NCBI GenBank assembly: GCA_964459985.1
Contig: CAYWOS010000069.1
Coordinates: 1-8,182, forward strand
DNA length: 8,182 nt
Reading direction: 5' to 3'
From: CAYWOS01 sp964459985
Lineage (GTDB): Bacteria > Bacillota > Clostridia > Christensenellales > Aristaeellaceae
The notes beneath the pieces were generated by a model. It was given only the letters and a program-made list of their open reading frames with translations, was not told the origin of the DNA and ran no database searches. The position numbers and the translations under genes are program-made. This document shows positions 7,417 through 8,182 of the stretch, one piece after another (position 1 is the first letter of the stretch; each line of letters starts with the position of its first letter).

Positions 7417-7432
7417 ATAGTTAATTAACCAT
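7417..7432. promoter_or_regulatory. Palindromic operator candidate at the esterase transcription start
   Basis: The perfect 10-bp palindrome GTTAATTAAC (7420-7429) is flanked by AT-n and n-AT, making a 16-bp site with one mismatched pair. It lies just downstream of the -10 box, where a bound repressor would block initiation. The cognate regulator is unknown; the neighbouring ROK protein is one candidate. Confidence 0.55.
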
Positions 7433-7436
7433 CTGC

Positions 7437-7465
7437 ATTATAACCGATACGCAGGCGAATTGCAA
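7437..7465 (-). promoter_or_regulatory. Sigma-70/A-type promoter of the esterase gene
   Basis: On the - strand there is TTGCAA (7460-7465), a 17-nt spacer and a perfect TATAAT (7437-7442), about 47 nt before the start codon. Confidence 0.75.
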
Positions 7466-7524
7466 GGGTTTTTTTGCATTTCGGCGGCAATTCTGTGATA
7501 TTCGGTCGTTTCCCGTCCGTCGAA

Positions 7525-7557
7525 GCATGCCGGCGCAGTCGTCGCGGAGCCGTCCGC
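7525..7557. repeat. Direct repeat, copy 1 (33 bp)
   Basis: It begins GCATGCCGGCGCA and continues with TCGTCGCGGAGCCG. It matches 7761-7793 at 29 of 33 positions. A shorter, more degenerate relative (CCGGCGATTCGT) lies near 7630. Confidence 0.7.
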
Positions 7558-7612
7558 CCGCCGAAAACACATGCGTATGCGCGCCCGACGATTTTCGGCG
7601 GCCTGCGACGAC
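7538..7612. repeat. Nested inverted repeat (18 bp in two blocks)
   Basis: The inner arms CCGCCGAAAA (7558-7567) and TTTTCGGCGG (7592-7601) are perfect. Outer arms GTCGTCGC (7538-7545) and GCGACGAC (7605-7612) continue the pairing across unequal gaps of 12 and 3 nt. The loop is 24 nt. It could form a cruciform or an RNA hairpin on either strand. No T-run follows, so it is not a standard terminator. Confidence 0.65.
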
Positions 7613-7760
7613 AGATTGAAAGGATGCTTCCGGCGATTCGTGCTGAACGGTATTGAATATGAAGAAAAATACCGCGTGCAATGGCTTGCGGAAGCCTGTG
7701 AAAAGGGTGTTCCCGCGACTCACGGCGGTATAAGACGCCATATATACGGCAAGCTACGCC

Positions 7761-7793
7761 GCATACCGGCGCATTCGTCGCGGAGCCGGACGC
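7761..7793. repeat. Direct repeat, copy 2 (33 bp)
   Basis: It begins GCATACCGGCGCATTCG and continues through TCGCGGAGCCG, at 29 of 33 identical positions to 7525-7557 in the same orientation. The copies start 236 bp apart. Confidence 0.7.
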
Positions 7794-7889
7794 GGAACAG
7801 AAAGCATTCGCAGCCCTCGCCGGACGCGACGCGTCATCCCCTGTTCAAGATTTTTGCTCCGCTCCGAAAGATATTTCACGATTTGGGGG

Positions 7890-7918
7890 TTGCATTTCAA
7901 ACGCCGTTATGCTATACT
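7890..7918 (+). promoter_or_regulatory. Promoter of the tRNA-Val gene
   Basis: TTGCAT (7890-7895), a 17-nt spacer and TATACT (7913-7918) lie 18 nt before the mature tRNA 5' end. Confidence 0.8.
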
Positions 7919-7936
7919 TTCTCTCGCGCTCGATGT

Positions 7937-8013
7937 GGGATTATAGCTCAGTTGGTTAGAGCGCCACGTTGACATCGTGGAGGTCATAGGTTCGAGCCCT
8001 ACTAATCCCACCA
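7937..8013 (+). tRNA. tRNA-Val (anticodon GAC)
   Basis: The 77-nt gene folds as a full cloverleaf. The acceptor stem is GGGATTA (7937-7943) with TAATCCC (8003-8009), discriminator A8010 and encoded CCA (8011-8013). The D stem is GCTC/GAGC. The anticodon stem is CCACG/CGTGG around loop TTGACAT with anticodon GAC at 7971-7973, reading GUC/GUU valine codons. The variable loop is AGGTC. The T arm is ATAGG-TTCGAGC-CCTAC, whose outermost pair is an A-C mismatch (7986/8002). A35, C36 and A73 agree with known valine identity elements. Confidence 0.95.
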
Positions 8014-8016
8014 AAC

Positions 8017-8045
8017 AAAACGCTTTCCCAAAGGGAGGGCGTTTT
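8017..8045 (+). terminator. Intrinsic terminator of the tRNA-Val gene
   Basis: AAAACGCTTTCCC (8017-8029) pairs with GGGAGGGCGTTTT (8033-8045) over 13 bp including two G-U pairs, with an AAA loop and a TTTTCGTTT tail. The stem can continue outward: CCAAAC (8011-8016) is complementary to GTTTGG (8047-8052). Confidence 0.85.
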
Positions 8046-8054
8046 CGTTTGGTT

Positions 8055-8081
8055 TGGGATTCAGGGCGAGAACCTATGACC
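8055..8081 (-). repeat. Inverted partial copy of the tRNA-Val 3' half
   Basis: On the + strand, TGGGATT-C-AGGGC-GAG-AACCTATGACC is the imperfect reverse complement of the tRNA T-arm and acceptor 3' strand (7982-8010). It has a 2-nt length difference and a central mismatch. The copy lacks a proper T-loop (TTCTCGC) and any 5' tRNA half, so it is not a functional tRNA on the other strand. Confidence 0.8.
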
Positions 8082-8086
8082 GGCAG

Positions 8087-8135
8087 GGGACGAAATCCGC
8101 CGCCGCCTGTGGCGGAAGAAGGCGGATGAAGTCCC
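8087..8135 (+). other. Long hairpin with symmetric GAA/GAA internal loop
   Basis: Three stacked stems are visible: GGGAC (8087-8091)/GTCCC (8131-8135), ATCCGCC (8095-8101)/GGCGGAT (8121-8127) and CCGCC (8103-8107)/GGCGG (8111-8115) closing a TGT loop. GAA faces GAA between the outer two stems, which would allow sheared G-A pairs in RNA from the + strand. The remaining bases to 8182 show no gene. Confidence 0.55.
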
Positions 8136-8182
8136 AATGAGGCAAGGAATGCGGCGAGCGCGATTGCGCGAAGACGGACGAC

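Larger units (their letters stand above)
7466..7889. other. Gene-free divergent intergenic region between the esterase and tRNA promoters
   Basis: These 424 bp have no open frame with a ribosome binding site or recognisable protein motif. They contain a T-run (7469-7475), the direct repeats at 7525 and 7761, the nested inverted repeat at 7538-7612 and a 7-bp stem (CGGTATT 7648-7654 with AATACCG 7668-7674). GC content is high and frames are open in several registers, which explains spurious ORFs here. Confidence 0.6.

Noticed and set aside
5552..7420. 622-residue open frame on the + strand opposite the esterase
   Set aside because: It is an antisense shadow of a gene with a clear signal peptide and catalytic triad, and its composition is low-complexity (His/Arg/Val/Gly-rich).
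7421..7741. 106-residue - strand ORF upstream of the esterase
   Set aside because: It runs through the esterase promoter, has no ribosome binding site and shows no protein family pattern.
7571..7972. 133-residue + strand ORF ending inside the tRNA
   Set aside because: It overlaps the tRNA promoter and tRNA gene, and its sequence is Arg-rich without motifs.
7907..8137. Small - strand ORF containing VGLEPMTSTMSTWRSNQLSYNP
   Set aside because: This is the well-known spurious translation of the antisense strand of a tRNA gene, here extended by the inverted tRNA copy downstream.

Overview
The window looks like chromosomal DNA from a GC-rich member of the Bacillota, most likely a gut-type Clostridia. 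Evidence: a Clostridia-style large serine recombinase, strong AGGAGG ribosome binding sites, a ROK repressor heading a sugar operon, and a tRNA gene with encoded CCA. The taxonomic call is inference; nothing in the window names a species.

Layout. Positions 1-2138 are a patchwork of mobile-element debris on the + strand with visibly lower GC than the rest. It holds the 3' part of an accessory gene of unknown function (3-554), a large serine recombinase that has lost its catalytic N-terminus (593-1966), an intrinsic terminator (1980-2014), and a cluster of AATCAAAATGTATC-type direct repeats (2054-2137) that resembles the end of an IS21-like element but has no transposase genes. The debris abuts the broken end of a sulfoquinovosidase-like (YihQ-type, GH31) gene on the - strand (2139-2783).

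The - strand unit 5336->2139 has a near-consensus promoter (5391-5419), a leader hairpin (5352-5375), a ROK-family repressor (4104-5336), a fucose/arabinose-isomerase-family protein (2780-4087) and, overlapping it by an ATGA junction, the truncated sulfoquinovosidase. Repressor, sugar isomerase and sulfoquinovosidase together suggest the head of a sulfoquinovose (plant sulfolipid sugar) catabolic operon: the glycosidase would release sulfoquinovose and the isomerase would make 6-deoxy-6-sulfofructose. The mobile insertion or deletion removed about two thirds of the glycosidase and whatever followed it. The transaldolase or aldolase, the sulfolactaldehyde enzyme and the transporter are not in the window.

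Upstream on the same strand, with its own promoter (7437-7465), is a secreted two-domain esterase (5513-7390): signal peptide, jelly-roll-like N-terminal half, and an esterase-D-type alpha/beta hydrolase. A near-perfect palindrome sits at its predicted transcription start. A gene-free divergent region of about 420 bp follows. It contains a 33-bp direct repeat and a nested inverted repeat. Then come a tRNA promoter (7890-7918), tRNA-Val(GAC) (7937-8013) and an intrinsic terminator (8017-8045).

The most unusual structural observation is that the terminator stem is continued outward by an inverted copy of the 3' half of the tRNA (8055-8081). Positions 7982-8081 can therefore fold as one imperfect hairpin of about 43 bp that competes with the tRNA fold. 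Another hairpin (8087-8135) with a symmetric GAA/GAA internal loop follows directly.
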